Below, piece after piece: positions 47,201 through 59,943 of a stretch of 64,000 nucleotides of DNA. A program made the position numbers and the translations under genes. The stretch's first letter is position 1; the number at the start of each line of letters is the position of its first letter. Source of the DNA: Toxoplasma gondii ME49 (taxonomy: Eukaryota; Apicomplexa; Conoidasida; Eucoccidiorida; Sarcocystidae); NCBI RefSeq assembly GCF_000006565.2, contig NC_031479.1:4366289-4430288 (forward strand), read 5' to 3'. The notes under the pieces are model-generated. The model had not been told where the DNA came from and made no database searches. It worked only from the letters and a program-made list of their open reading frames with translations.

Positions 47201-50200
47201 CCAGGCACCAGCACCGGACGAGCAGCCGCGCAGGCGGCCTCCCATCCCTCGCCTCGTTTAGGCGAGGGTCGACATCCCTCTCCGTTCTCGTCTCCGTTTG
47301 GTTCTCCTCTCCACGCACCCACATCGTCTTCGCTCTCTTCGTCTCCTCTCGCTTCGTCTTCTCGTTCTTCGTCACTAGAGCTGAAGGAGCAAGGCGAGCG
47401 TCCTGTGGATTCAGGGGTAGTTGTGCTGGCGTCTCGAGTTCTCCCTTTCCTCGTTCGAGACGTTCCTGCTGCCCTCGGACGGGAGAAGCTGATGAGTCTG
47501 CACCCCCACAGCCTCGTGGCGCTAGTGCACGGCAGCAGCGAGCTGGTGCGGTTCACAGCGCGGTTGTCGGACAAGGACTTCCTGAGAATTCTTTCTCTCG
47601 CGGCGGACAGGAAGAGCGAAGCGTCTTCTCGGCAGAGTGCGACGGCGGTGGACGACGAAGAGCGGTGCGACAGACGCGTCGCAGAACCGTGGAAGAGACT
47701 CGAGTGGGTTGCGCGATGCGTTGCGCGAAAGGGAGCTCAGAATGCAGAGAAAAGCGAATTGTGGAGAATGCTGAAGGACTGCCATGCCCGAATTATGAGT
47801 TCCGCCTTTCAATTCGAGCCTTCGCACATCTCTGTTCTTCTTTCGGCGTACGCAAACCTCCAGCAGAAGCTGCCGTCCAATTCCACCTCTGCGTCATCGT
47901 CGCAGAGCACGCTGGAAGGAGACCACTGGCGAGAACAAGGCGAGTTGTCAGGGAGAACTGAGGACGAGATTCTCTGCCTCACCGACTTGATTGCGTCCAC
48001 TTCGTTCACACAACGAGTCGTGGAGGTTGTGCCGAAATTCGTCGTTCCTCACCACTGCGCTACGACGCTGCGGGCACTCTCTCTCTTTCTCTCAACCCAC
48101 TCGGCCGTTACATCTTCTTCGCCTTCTGGCCGGCGCGTTTCGCCCATGGCGTTGACCGCGTCTTCTTCGCCTCACTGCTCTTCTTCATCTCTGTTGTCTC
48201 CGTCTCCGTCGCCTTACTCGAGCGCCTCTTCTGCACGTCACGGTGAAGCTTCCAGCGGCCGAGAACCAACAATGGAGAAACGAGACGCCACTCGTCATGC
48301 CGCAAACAATGCCGCAAAACTTTTTCAAGTGGGGACACAACACAGTCGGGACATGAAGGCCTACGTACATGCATGTATATAGCTACTTCTATTTGTCTAT
48401 CTATCGCTATCAATCTCTGCCTGTCTCTGTCTGTCTCTCTCTGTCTGTGTCTCTATCTGTCGCTCTGCGCGTCAACAGAAGGCAGAGGAGCATATGGGAG
48501 TTCGTGTGTATCTCGGTAGGCGAGGGCAGCGTGAGAGCGTCACGACTTTGCATCCCTCTGCTCCAGATCTGCTCGGTCTCTGAGCGTCGCTGGCTGTCCG
48601 ATCTCAGCTGCTTCCTTGGGTGTGGGTGCCGCTTCATTTTGCAGGCGTTGCTCGGAAGACTGCTTGAAGCTGACAGTCTGCGGACAAAGAAATGGACAGG
48701 AAAGGAGCTCGTGACTTTGGCTGGCGCCGTCGCTCGCGCTGCACCCGCTCTACTTCCTCTCTCGTCGATGCCCTCCGCGGCTGCTTCGCTCGCGTCCTCT
48801 GCTCATCGTTGGTCTCCTGGACTCCCGTCGCCTCGTGGGTGTTCTCTGCTTCCTGCCTCTTTCGTCTCGTCTACGTCGTCTTCGTTCAGTCCTCACCCTC
48901 TGGCTTCTGCTCCTTCTTCTTCGGCTCCTTCTTCTGCTTCGTCTCTTCTCGCGACTGGTCTCGCTGCCTCTGGAGAGGAAGGGAGCTTCGGAGGCGAGGA
49001 CTGGCGAGGAAGGTTGCGGAACTCCGGGGGTGGGCAGGAAGAACACGAGAGCGAGAGGCGCTGTGCAGAGGAGAGCGAAGATGAAGACGACGGATTCGGT
49101 CTTTTCCACGCGTCGCTTTCGGGAGAAGATAAATCGCGACCCAACCGCGTTGCGGCTGCGACAGCCTACGGCGCCTGTGCTGCGAGTCCGGCTCTGACGT
49201 CTCCATCTTCGTTGCACAAAGCGCTCCAGTACGAGGCCCAGTCTCTGTGCCGTCCGTCTGCTCTCGTCTCTGTCGTTCCGCCTGCGTCGCTCTCGCTGAG
49301 TCTGGACTTCCAGAGACTGTCTCCCTCTGCGGTCGAGCGCAAGCCAGCGCCGTGCGTTGTCTCTCAGTTTTTCGCGTCGCTTGCGGCGTTTTTACTGGAT
49401 GTGAAGGCTCCCGCGTCTCGTGCGTCGACTTTGCCGGAACCCAGTCGCCTCGCGCCGCAGTGCCGCTCTCCTTGGGGTCGGTCTGGGGCACAGGGTTTCG
49501 AGGAGACATCCCGACGTTTGTCTCCAGGTTCTTCTGAAGCTCCCTGTGGCGCGTTGCCGGCTTCGTCGACTGCTGTCCCCGCCGCCGGAGAGGCGCGCCC
49601 GCCGTTTGCCTCGACCGTGTTGGAGGCGAGTCTGCCTTCCCCGAACCTTCTCGTGATGATGATGGACGCCTTGGTCTCGGCCGCGATCGCCTTCCACGAC
49701 TGGGAGCTTCTGCGCAGGAGGCAAGAGACAGGGCGTTTGCAGGCGAAGCCGGCGCGTCTGGGAAAGGAGCTCGGAGCCTGCAGGTCGCACACGGCAGACG
49801 CGGAAGCTGAAGGCGAAGGAGTGGAAGCGGCACCGCGTGCGGGCGACTCTGCTGCTGTTGCAGGACCTGGGGATCCGATGCTCTTCCTGGCGAACGAAGA
49901 CGACGCGACTCGCGACGTGAGTCGCCTTCTGCAGGTGAGAGAAAAGAAAGTTCAACGCACACAAGGCCGGAGAAGACTCACTGTGAGTGAGGCCGCGAAA
50001 GGGAGAGAAGAGCGATGGCGAACTGCGCAGGTGGGGAGAGGGAGAGACAGACGTAGTGAAGAGCGGATGCTGGGGAAGTATGAGCATACAAAGTCACTCG
50101 AGAGAGCGAGCATTTAAACGAACAGCGCGACGGGTGACTGCCGAACTCACACTCGAGGCCAGAAAGAAAAGACAAGGGAACCGCCAAGCGAGAGGAAAAC

Positions 50201-53200
50201 AAACGCGTTCGATGGAGAAACTCAAAAACGCCACTGGTGGGTTCAATAAAAGATATCGACACTGTCCTTCGTTCACAACTTGAACTGTTGACTCGTCAGA
50301 AGATTGCCGGTTTTCCATGAAATGGTCGCCGGGGTCTACATTGGCTCACGTCATCTCGATCAGACCGAGACAGACTAGAACGTACGATGGTGAACAGAAC
50401 TCCAACAATGCGAGACAGACAACTGTACGAACCGAAGAGGCGAGAACAGCTGTGAAGTGAGACCCTCCTCCGGTTTTTCTCGCGTCTCGCAGATGTGCGG
50501 TTACCTTCTGGCCGCTCGACACGGACAAGACTTGACGCTTCTCGACGTAGCGACTTTGGCGCATGCCTTCTCGAAGGCTCCGTTACTCCTCAATGTCTTC
50601 CTCCCCACTGTGGCGCTCAGCGCTCACCCAGGACTCACCTCCAGCCCACTACTCGTTTCTTCGTCCTCCTTCTCCTCTCCTCCTGTCGCACCTAACTCTT
50701 CTTCGTCTCTTTCCACCTCTCTCACAGTCGCTCCCTCTCCTTCTGTATCTCCTTCCATCTCTCCATCTATCTCTCCTTCCAGCTCGTCTTCTATTTCTTC
50801 TTCTATTTCGTCTTCTGTCTCTCCTTCTGTCTCTCCCTGGGGTACGCCTCCGCCTGTCCCTGCAACGCCTGCTGGCTCGGTTCCGGCCTTGCTGCGGCGT
50901 TCGGGAGTGCTGTCGCTGTCGGGGAGCGACCTGTGCGTCAATCCGCTACTTCTGTGTTTGCTCATGTCGATGGCGTCTCGTCGAACGGAGAATCTCGCTT
51001 CCTTCTCTGCACCTGTCTACGCGTTAGTCGGTTCGGGGCGCGCGCCGGCTTCGCGACACCCATCCGTATCTCTCGCGTCGAGGCGAAGCCGACTGGCTGT
51101 CTCCGTCGCGCTTCTTTCGACGCTCGCCAAGGCGACGGTTGCGTCCGCTCCAGGACTCGAGGAGCAGTCGCGGGCGGCGGCGGGGCAACGGTACGCGGCC
51201 GCAGCGGAAGACATCTGGAGAAGCGAGGACGCACTGTCGGGGAGATCGACCGGAGAACGCGAGGGAGAAGCCGCGTCGAACGCGACGGGTCTGGACACCG
51301 GCGAGGCGGCGGGAAGGAGGACGGAGACGCTGGAGGCGCAGCTGGAACGCGCAGGTCGAGCGAGAGAGAAACGAAGAAGCCTGGAGACTCCCGGGACCAC
51401 AGAAGGCGAGAAGAAGGGAGCTCCAGGACAAGACCGAGTTGACCGATGGAGTGACGCAGACGCGACGGCTGTTTATCGGAGGATGTGGACGCATCCGAGG
51501 ACATGCGACGTCGTTCGCGAAACGGCGCAGCTGCTGCGAGAAGAAGGCGAGGAGGCTGAGGCGTCCTTGAAAGCGTGGATGGAGAAACGCTGCGAGTCTG
51601 GAAATGACCGGAGTCATTCAAAAGATCTGCAGGCGTTCGTCGCCTCTCTGACGGTCCTCGCGACGCTCTTCCAACAAGCGTGTCTTGCCGTTTCACGAGC
51701 TCTCAGCTCGCTTCTTCTCTCCCCTTCTCTCCCCTCCTGGTCTCCATGTTCTTCGCCATCTTCTTCTTCATTTTCGTCTCCAGGTTTGTCTCCGTTTCCG
51801 TTGGCTTCTTCTTCCTTTGGTGGCGGAGGTTCGGTGGCATCTGCTGGTCCGCCTCTTTCTGTTTCTGACTCGGCGTCTCCTGCTGGCAACAGCCCCGCGT
51901 TGCCGGGTGACGTAGCGGGCAGGGAGACAAGGACGAAAAGCGTTCATGGAGGAGAAGGCGACGCAGGCGAAAGACACAGAAAAGAAGAAGAAGACAGGAA
52001 AAGCGAAGGCCTTGGAGTCGTCCACGACTACGTTTCTCTCTTGCTTGCCCTGGAAGATCTTAGCGCCGCTCTTGTCGCTTGCAATGGTGCGTTGCTGGGG
52101 AACTCGCACGACAGGGCGAAGCATGTGGAAGAATCAGAGTCCAGTTCTCTTAATTTATCGAAGACAGCGGAGTCGACATCGCGCGGCATGCCCGTTGCTG
52201 CCCTTCCTCACTCGCCGGAGGGATCTCCGATTCCAGTCGTCCCTTCTTCTCTTTCGTCCGGCTCTTCCTCCTCGAGTTTTGTTCCGACTTCGCCGTGTGA
52301 TTCTGCTCCTTCGTCAGCTTCGCCGTCTGCTGCAAGTGGCTCACCGTCTCCTCTTTTCAGGATTTTGTCTTCTCCTTCTGCCGAGGGAATTTCTTTCCGC
52401 TGCTCTTCTCGCCAGGCGGCGCAGATGGCCGAGGGCATCATTGACACTTTGCTTGGGCTGGAAGGTTTGCTGCTTCTCTCGAGACATCCGGCACTCGCGA
52501 AGAAGCTGAAAGTGCAGCTGCCGTCGAAGAGACAGGAATCACTCCACAGCGCCGAGGAGACACCGAACAACAGCCGAGAGGAGACAGCGCGCACCGAGGC
52601 GGAGGGGAGAACGAGACGAAGACGAAGGCCTGTTGTCCTTCGTCTGGAAGCGAGTGTGAGAGACATCATGGATATGCAGCGCATGCGATACAGAGAGGAG
52701 AATGGAGGAGAGGCAGAAGAAGTGAACCGATGCCGCGCGTTCGAGAGGGGAGATTGCGAAGAAGTGGATTTCTCTCCAACGCACAGGGCGTACGGAGAGT
52801 TTTACGAGACGCGAATTGAGAGACTGTTAGGCAAAGCCACAGGCCAGGTGAGGACAGCCGCTCCTCGCTGTCACGTAGAACATGAAAAAGAAATGCTTAC
52901 TGCAATAAACAGGGGACATGGGGGGCAGAACCGGTTCTTTCATCTCAATTCTGAAGGACATCGTCGGTAGGAGTAGACACCCGAACTAAAGAAACAATGG
53001 CGAGAGAAGCTCTAGAAACGCCGACGCCGTTTCTTTACGCAGAGGACGAGTTTTTGGGGAACCCAGCTCGAGTGAGGAAACACAGAAACGACACACCGCT
53101 CGTGACACAATCTCGTCGAAAACGCGTACGCCAGTTCGTCCCCTTCTTGCATCGTCTGCTGCGCTAGAGGTCTTCACAGAAAAATGAGGAGCGCAAGTTC

Positions 53201-56200
53201 GCCTTGATGAATAAACTGTCGAATCTGTGTTTCCTTCGTCGCCATTCCTCGATGCCCGAAGACGCAAAGTCGAGGACTGGGAGACTCGGCGCTTCAGAAG
53301 TCTCTCGAAAGCCTCTTCTTGTGTCTCGTGATTGGCAAACGCCTCGTCAACCACTTGGTCGTGGATCGACATACGGAGTCCGTGGATGGGGGATTTGCTG
53401 GGTATTCGAGAGACTCTGTGTGCGATTCACCACGGTTAGAGCATTTCTGTAGAGAAAACGCGAGTATTTATGTTCGGTCGGTGTTTCGCCTGCGTTCGAA
53501 AGGCTGCAGCGTGACTGCGCGTTGTTCACCTGCGCAGAAAAACGACATTCGTCTCTTAAAGAATCGCGTAAAGAGCCCTGTCTCTATGGGGGTTAGTTGC
53601 CCTCCGTGTCTGTGCTGCCGTTCTGACAAAGAGACATGCTTTTTGTTTGTCTCTCATTCTTGCGTTCTCGAGACCCTGTCCGTGGAACCGAGTCAGGTCC
53701 AGTATTCGGTCTTGGTGTGTCGCGCTTTGCCGGTTTCAGCTTGAGGCCCTGTTGCTTCTCTCTCTGTACAACGACGCGACCTCTTGCGGGAGGAAGGCGC
53801 GCATGAAGGAGACTCGATTCGGAGCGAAAGAAGCGGAGACAAAGGACGAAGAATTTCTCTTTTCCCTCATTCGCTCCTCTCGCCTCGGACTGTGTCTGAG
53901 AGTCCTCGACACAGGCCGTAAGACACACCGGAAAGGTTCAAACTCGGAAGTCATGCAGCAGCTCCGTTCCTCGGTGGTCCACTTTCTTCGTGTACAGCCA
54001 AGGCGACGCAAAGCTGCATCCGTTCAGAGACAGAAGATACAATGCTTTATCGGGCGCCAAATGCTTGGAAAACGGCGACTAGACGACACAGGGATTTGAA
54101 TGTTTGCGTTCGCCTCGTAACTCTCCACCTCTTCCACGTTTCTAAGTCTTGCCCACGCTCGTTCGCTTTCTGGATTTATTTCTTTTTTTTTACTGTTCGC
54201 TTGTGCTACCGCGACTGCTGTCTTCGTCCATGCGGTGCTGCCCGCCATCGGCCGGCCTGTCTCCGCGTCGACCATGCTGTTGGCCGAGTCGTCTCCCTCG
54301 GCGCGGCTCTCCGTCTGCCTCGCTCTGCCTCTCTTTGTCTCGCACTCCCTCTCTGTCGCCTTTCAGTCTTGGGTTTTTCGCGAGCTCTGCCTTCCCATTT
54401 GCAGGAATCCGACAGAACGCATTTCTCCTCCAAACCCTCCGGGACCATCTTCTCTGTCGCGCCGTGACTTCATCGGCGTTTCGCGCTCGAGAGCGACTCT
54501 CGCATGAATGCATCGTCCGTCCTGCTTCGGCCGTCGCAGCCTCCGCCGACGCACACGACTCGTCTCGGGATTCCTCGAGCTCCTTGCCTTGCTCTTCCAC
54601 GAGTTCTCTCTCTTCTGCTTCGACGTCTCTGCTTCGTCCCCTGTCGTCTTCTTGTACGCCTTCCTCGGGACCTTCAGTTGCATCCTCAGTCCTGAGTTCT
54701 CGCCTCTGGAGCTCTCCTTGTCCTTTCGGCTTGAGCCGCAGCGAACTGTGTGGAGTTCTCATGGCCCTGGCGTCCCTCGCTGCATGCACTCCTCGCCTGC
54801 TCTCGCAGCTGTTTCTCCTTTGCCTCGGCGACCAGACAGCGCCTTCCTCAAGCGACGAAAAAAACGAACCTTCGGTGAGAAAACAACACCCTGCACTCGT
54901 CCTGGATCTCCTCCCGTCTGTCTGGTCCGTGACCTTGGTATTCATCTTCGTCGCGTTTGTTTCCTGGTTTATGCCTGACTCTGCGGCAGCCTCTCTGGCG
55001 CATGCACAATGTGATTTGTCTCTCCATGTTTGCCGCGGAGTCTGCTCGGGGCTCACTCACCTCGACTTCGACTTCCGCGAAAGAAGGGTGGTTCGGAACG
55101 CATGCATCTTGGCGCCTGCAAAGGCGAAAGCGGATCCTGGAGAGACTTTGAAGGACCGACGGGGGAACGCGAGTGTGATCGACAGTGCGCGTCAATGGCG
55201 GTGTCTTTTATTCTCTTTCTGCGACACTGTAGCGTCTTTTCATCTGTGTCTCCCCTCCGCAGGTGGTTCTCTCTCTCACCCACACCCTTCAGTTCCTGCA
55301 CACATATACAGTAGTTTTTGCCATTCCTCAAACTCCCGCATCCGTCCTCTTTCCTTCTGACGCTTCCGGGTCCTTCGCTGCCTCTTCCCCCTCTTCTGCG
55401 TCTTCGTCGGTCCACGCCTCCATATGTCCTTCCTCATTTGTCGACCGTGCATCATCGTTGAGGCTCCCGAACTCTGGAGCTTCTTCCCCTTCGCTCTCCC
55501 CGTCGTCTCCTCTCTCCGCGTCTCGAGATGTCCACAGATCCGCAAGACCCGCCAAGTCTGGGAGTCGCCACACGGTCGACCGTCTCGTACTTCAGAGGCT
55601 TCTTCTGCCCTTCCCCGAGGACCTGCTTCTGCCGCGGTTGCGCTCGCAACTGAGGCTTTTGCTTGTGCATGCGCTCAAATGCATGCATGGCGCGAGAAGA
55701 GAATTCGGAAGAGATACGATGAAGGCATACCTGCCCCACAGGGCGGCGCTGGGGTGTCTCTGCGGTGACGGAGAGGGCCAAGGAAACGGAGAGACAACGG
55801 CCTCGAGAAGTACGGCGGCAGACGGAGAGATGCGCTCCGACAAGCAAGGCCGAACGGCAGGAAACGGAACCGCAGAAGCCGGAGACGTAGAGGGAGAAGA
55901 AAGGGTACTTTTTCGCGACGAACACGGCTTCCTGGCACTCACCGCATCCGAGACAGAGAAGACGATCCAGCACCTGCTTCTCGCGCTCAGAGCAGCTGCA
56001 ACGGGACTCTTTGACTTTCCAGTTTCTGCACAGAGCATGGATCGCCGGCACTCCGCAGGAGAAGTCTACTTGAGGTTAGGAAAGCGAGCATTCATCGCGC
56101 AAATCAAGCACCGAGACTCACGCAGAGACAAGGGAGAGCGACACGGAAAGAGCGAGAGGAAAGCAGCAGGTGCAGCGAGAGAGAGAAAGATACGTTTTCA

Positions 56201-57946
56201 GAGGGCGATGCACCAGGCATTCGTAGAGTGATGAAAATACTTTTGATGAAAATACTTTTTCCCGACGAGCGGAAAAATGCGGGTGTGCCGAGAGGTAAAC
56301 GAAATCGTTTTGATGAGAGGCAAAAAAAACGTATCTGCAGAAAGTAGTCAAACAACCGACATCAGAGAGACAAGAGCGACGGTTACTGAGAATCGAGGGA
56401 AAGACGCATACCGTGAAAGGGAGGATCGAACAGACCTAAGAAAGACATTTTCAGAGACAGAAGACACACGCGTTCCTGGAGAGGAAACAGGAGAGTCGAA
56501 ACGAACGAAAACGGATCTTGCCGAGCCTATCCGTTTCCAAGAATGGACGCCGAGTAGCGTGAGACGTCGGCCGGGAGTCTGGGCACGAAAGATGAGCCGA
56601 GATGTGCAGGTATACCCACGAGGGAAAATGTGGAGATGATATCCTTGGTGGCAGAGAAAGTAACATCAGCGGTCGACCGATTTTTATCACCTTATACCTC
56701 GTTGGTCTGTGTGTCTCGTGATTTTCCAGTCTTTGCATGTTCTCTCTTCCTGTGCGGCCAGAGTGCGTTTTCCTGGATGGCTCTGTCACTTGTGAAACAG
56801 GGACTGCATGCGTTTTAGGAGGCCAGTCTTCTTCCTCACCCATGTCCTCGCGCGCGCTTTTTCTGGTTCCGATTAAGTTGCTTCCTTGCGTCTTGTGTGT
56901 CGTCTGTGTCTCCGTATATCTGTGTCGCTCGCTTCCTGACAGCCTTCTTCTCTGTGTTGTCTATCCTTGCCGACAGAACGCTCCCGCTGCCAGTTCTCCG
57001 GCAGGCGCGTGACCTGGTCGTGTCTGTCCACCCGTTTTTGATGGCGGCGAATCCAAAGCAAGAAGAAGTCCTTTGGCAAGTCTCTTCTGTCGCTTCGCCG
57101 TCCCTCGCGTCTGCGTCTCCACCCAGTCTTTTCGCTTCCTCTCTCGCGGATCCCGAGAGGGTCGCTGCACCTGCCGTGGCTTCTCCTGCCGCGGCAAGCA
57201 TTTTCGATTCCGCTTTCGACGGAGAGAATGGCGACACAACGCGCGAGGACGCACCGCACAATGGACAGGAGTTCAGCGTCTTCCAGTCTCTGGCCGAGCC
57301 TCGAATTCTCGACAGACGCCCTCTTCGTCTGCCACAGAGCGTCACGGTCCCAACCACCCGGCCTTTGTCGTCGTCGTTTCCTCCTTCTTCGCCTTCTTCT
57401 TTGTCTTCTGACGCGCCTGCGGCCTGCGCGTCTGCCTCGTGCGTCTCTGCACCTTCTGGCTCGTCTGCTGGCTCTTCTTCGCCGTCTGCCGCTTCCTCCA
57501 GTGTGTCTCCGTTGCCCTTGCCGAAGTCGTTCTTTTCTCCGAAGAGTTCGCGTTACCATGCGGAAGTACGAGACGCGCTGCGTCGTCTTCTGTCCTCGGA
57601 GCTCGTAAAAGAAGAAACACTGCGCCTGCGCTCGGCCTCGGTGTACCCGCCTCTCGACGGCCTCTCAGAGGTCGCGGGCTGCACAGCCAGTGCCGAGGAG
57701 GGAGGAGGGAAGTTGGAGCCAAGGCAGAGGCGAGCGGAGAGAGACAAGAGAGACGAGAGAGACCTAAGAGAGGGAGCGGGCGCGGTCGATGTCTGTACGC
57801 CAAGCAAGCCACGGAGACAAGAGAAGACTCCTCCGTCCTTGAAAGACCTTCAAGTGATATCGGAAGTCCGAGTGTACCCATGGTACCTCGATCTCCTGAT
57901 TCTGAACGGCTCGGCGCTCAAGCGTTGCATGCAAAGACGCAACTGA
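44225..57946 (+). CDS. Giant Ser-rich helical-repeat protein, FAST/RAP-like C-terminus
   Basis: Seven exons join in phase: 44225-48328, 48645-49934, 50493-52847, 53740-53917, 54405-54874, 55263-56074 and 56977-57946, giving 3,392 residues. I do not recognise a specific gene. The start at 44225 gives MFLPKRLQLSTQDF and a basic, Ser/Arg-rich, acid-poor N-terminus like a mitochondrial presequence; an in-frame ATG lies at 44099. The body alternates Ser/Pro/Arg low-complexity blocks with paired hydrophobic helices, such as LLDQLADLEKRV, LAMIFDACIKMRLIDLRLF, LFQALLGRLLEADSL, MCGYLLAARHGQDLTLLDVA and VVLSLTHTLQFLHTY. This resembles organellar helical-repeat RNA proteins (FASTK, OPR/heptatricopeptide). 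Near the end SSRYHAEVRDALRRLL and ISEVRVYPWYLDLLIL match the segment that precedes a RAP domain, but no RAP domain is seen. The stop TGA at 57944 is followed by open frame in the same phase, so more exons may exist. Confidence 0.6.
45185..45250 (+). repeat. 18-bp coding repeat (poly-Ser with Cys)
   Basis: About three copies of TTCTTGCTCGTCTTCGTC encode a Ser-Ser-Cys-Ser-Ser-Ser pattern inside the first exon of the giant helical protein. Confidence 0.85.
56229..56258. repeat. 15-bp direct duplication in an intron
   Basis: Two head-to-tail copies of TGATGAAAATACTTT in the intron between exons 6 and 7 of the giant helical protein gene. Confidence 0.9.
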
Positions 57947-57979
57947 GGGAGAGAAACACCGCAGCAGAGATTAGAAGAA

Positions 57980-58604
57980 GTGGAACCGAGAAGCGGTTCC
58001 AACGATGAAAGGGCAACTTCGGACAGCGCCTGCGCAGTCTCCCAGGAGTGGCTTGACCTCAGTCGGTCTCTGGTCCTTGCGCCAAGAAAAAGGAGGAAAA
58101 TCATCGAAGACCTACAATCCAATGCAAGCGACCTCGAGGGTATGTGCTACGCATATTCTGTGGAGGGTTGCGAAGAACGCAATCCGGTTCTGTGTTCCTT
58201 TCGAGGGCGCCCTCCTGTCTCTGTTTGTGGATTTTCTGCGGCATGCTCGCTTGCGCTGTTAACGTTTCGCGTCTCTTGTTTGCGCATTCGAAGGCGTCTG
58301 CGACGCTGCCGTGTACAGACACCCCGCAGTTTGTGTTGCCTCGTGACCTCACACGTTAACGCGGACTGCCTACAAAAGGTCTACGCAACTGAAGACGAGG
58401 AAAGCGAGAGAATGCGATTCCTCAGCTGCAGTCGGAGCGTCCGCGCCGTTCCCTGCTGTCAGGTTCCTTGTGTCGCTCGAGGATGGACGCGCGTTCGTTG
58501 GGGCGCCGCCGCCGGAAGCCGGTCAGTGGGGGCAAGCCGACGTGAGGCTCACGGCGAGAAGAGCACCCGTTTTTTCTGAATTTGAAGAAATGCAGGCTGA
58601 GTGA
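57980..58604 (+). CDS. Possible additional 3' exons of the giant helical protein gene
   Basis: After the TGA at 57944 the same frame stays open and reads a protein-like segment, SQEWLDLSRSLVLAPRKRRK, up to a donor GTATGT (exon end 58139, phase 1). An acceptor at 58425 or 58431 would join in phase to AVRFLVSLEDGRAFVGAPPP and end EFEEMQAE with a stop at 58602-58604. To be part of the upstream gene, an intron must remove the TGA, for example from the weak donor AAGC|GTTGCA near 57925 to the acceptor TGCGCAG near 58039. Otherwise this is a separate small gene or chance. Confidence 0.35.
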
Positions 58605-59943
58605 CGCACAGAGGTGGAACCCAAGTGGGCGCAGAATACATGCGAACGAGGAGGCAGCACAGACAACAAGGGAGCGAAGCAGCGAGAGAGGGCAGAACAC
58701 CAAGGAGACACAGTACGTCGAGACGCGCAAGTGGGGAGAGAAGAACGAGGCCAGCAGCGAAGGCGGAGCCTGAGGCCGGGAGCAGACTGATTCGCAGGAA
58801 GAGAGGCACAACGGGAGAGAGAACAAGATGAGACAGAGAAGGAGACGAAAGAGGGACTCAAAGTTAAGCGGAGCGAGAAGCACAAAATCGAGGTCAAGAC
58901 GAGGAAGGATCAGACGGGGGCAGGAACGAGAGAAAGACAGAGTCCGAGAGGACGTGGATGCGAGGTATCGACAGGCGGCAAATGAAGTAAGACAAATCCC
59001 GCGACTAAGTATCGCCTCTGCGGTGGAACGACAGCCATGTAACATGTCGACAAACGCACTCTACAACGACAAAGGAGGGAAGCCGATCCCTCGCTCGGGT
59101 GCATACGACTCCACAGCGCAGAGCCTCGACGGTCCTGCGCAACAAGAAAAAGTCTCAAGGAAAGTCTTCTGACGACACCGTTTTGTTTTGACAAGACGCA
59201 CTCTTCTTCGGTTGGTGGATCATACGCGTTGTTTCAAGTGTCAAGACGCAAACATCAGTTTCCTTCTCTTGTCAAATTCAGTTCCTCGCACACAACCTTG
59301 GACGCACAAATCAAACGAAGGCGCCGGCAGAGACGCATGACGCAAACCCTCCCCGAAAGAAATCACCTCATCAGACAAATATGCAAATACCTCGTAAATA
59401 TCGATGATCGATGTCCCTTACAAAGAGAGGCACAACCACCGACGGCACATGTATATATATGTATATATATACATACATGCCGATGCTATACCTGAATCTC
59501 AGCTTGTAACAGCAAAAGACAAATACACATACATACATACATACATGCATATATATATATATATATATATATATAAAGATAAGTAGATATAGATAGATAT
59601 GCAAATGTATACAGGCATCAAGAATATGTATGTACATGTAGATTCGTACACAAGATCACGTTTGCATCTGAGACAGAAGCGCCTGAGAGCGGCAGTGACA
59701 AAAAAGAGACGAGAACACGTTTGCATGTGGAGTCCTCCAACCGGTGCCCGGCCCCGACTATAAGCTGACGCCCGGCGTTGCAGCTCCTGAAAAGACTCTG
59801 ACAGTCCACAGCAGGCGATGTGCCTGTTCCAGGCGCGTTTCACTGCTGTCTCCTCGGCGGGGCAGAGAGCGGGGAACCAGACGAGGCGCGCGGAGATGAA
59901 CAGGAGCCTGGAAATAAGGCAGAGCACACTGACAGAGACCAGC
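58605..59943. other. Convergent intergenic region without a supported gene
   Basis: Lies between the plus-strand helical-protein gene and the minus-strand ligase gene. It contains purine-rich DNA up to about 59170 and a TA/TACA microsatellite at 59451-59575. Minus-strand frames here were checked for a C-terminal BRCT domain of the ligase; none was found. Confidence 0.55.
59451..59575. repeat. TA/TACA microsatellite
   Basis: TA runs and TACATACA steps at both ends of the tract, in the intergenic region downstream of the ligase gene. Confidence 0.9.

Noticed and set aside
52986..53372. Minus-strand frame beginning MSIHDQVVDEAFANHETQEE, protein-like at its start
   Set aside because: It lies inside an intron of the plus-strand helical-protein gene, shows no family motif, and becomes Arg/Ser-rich like other shadow frames.
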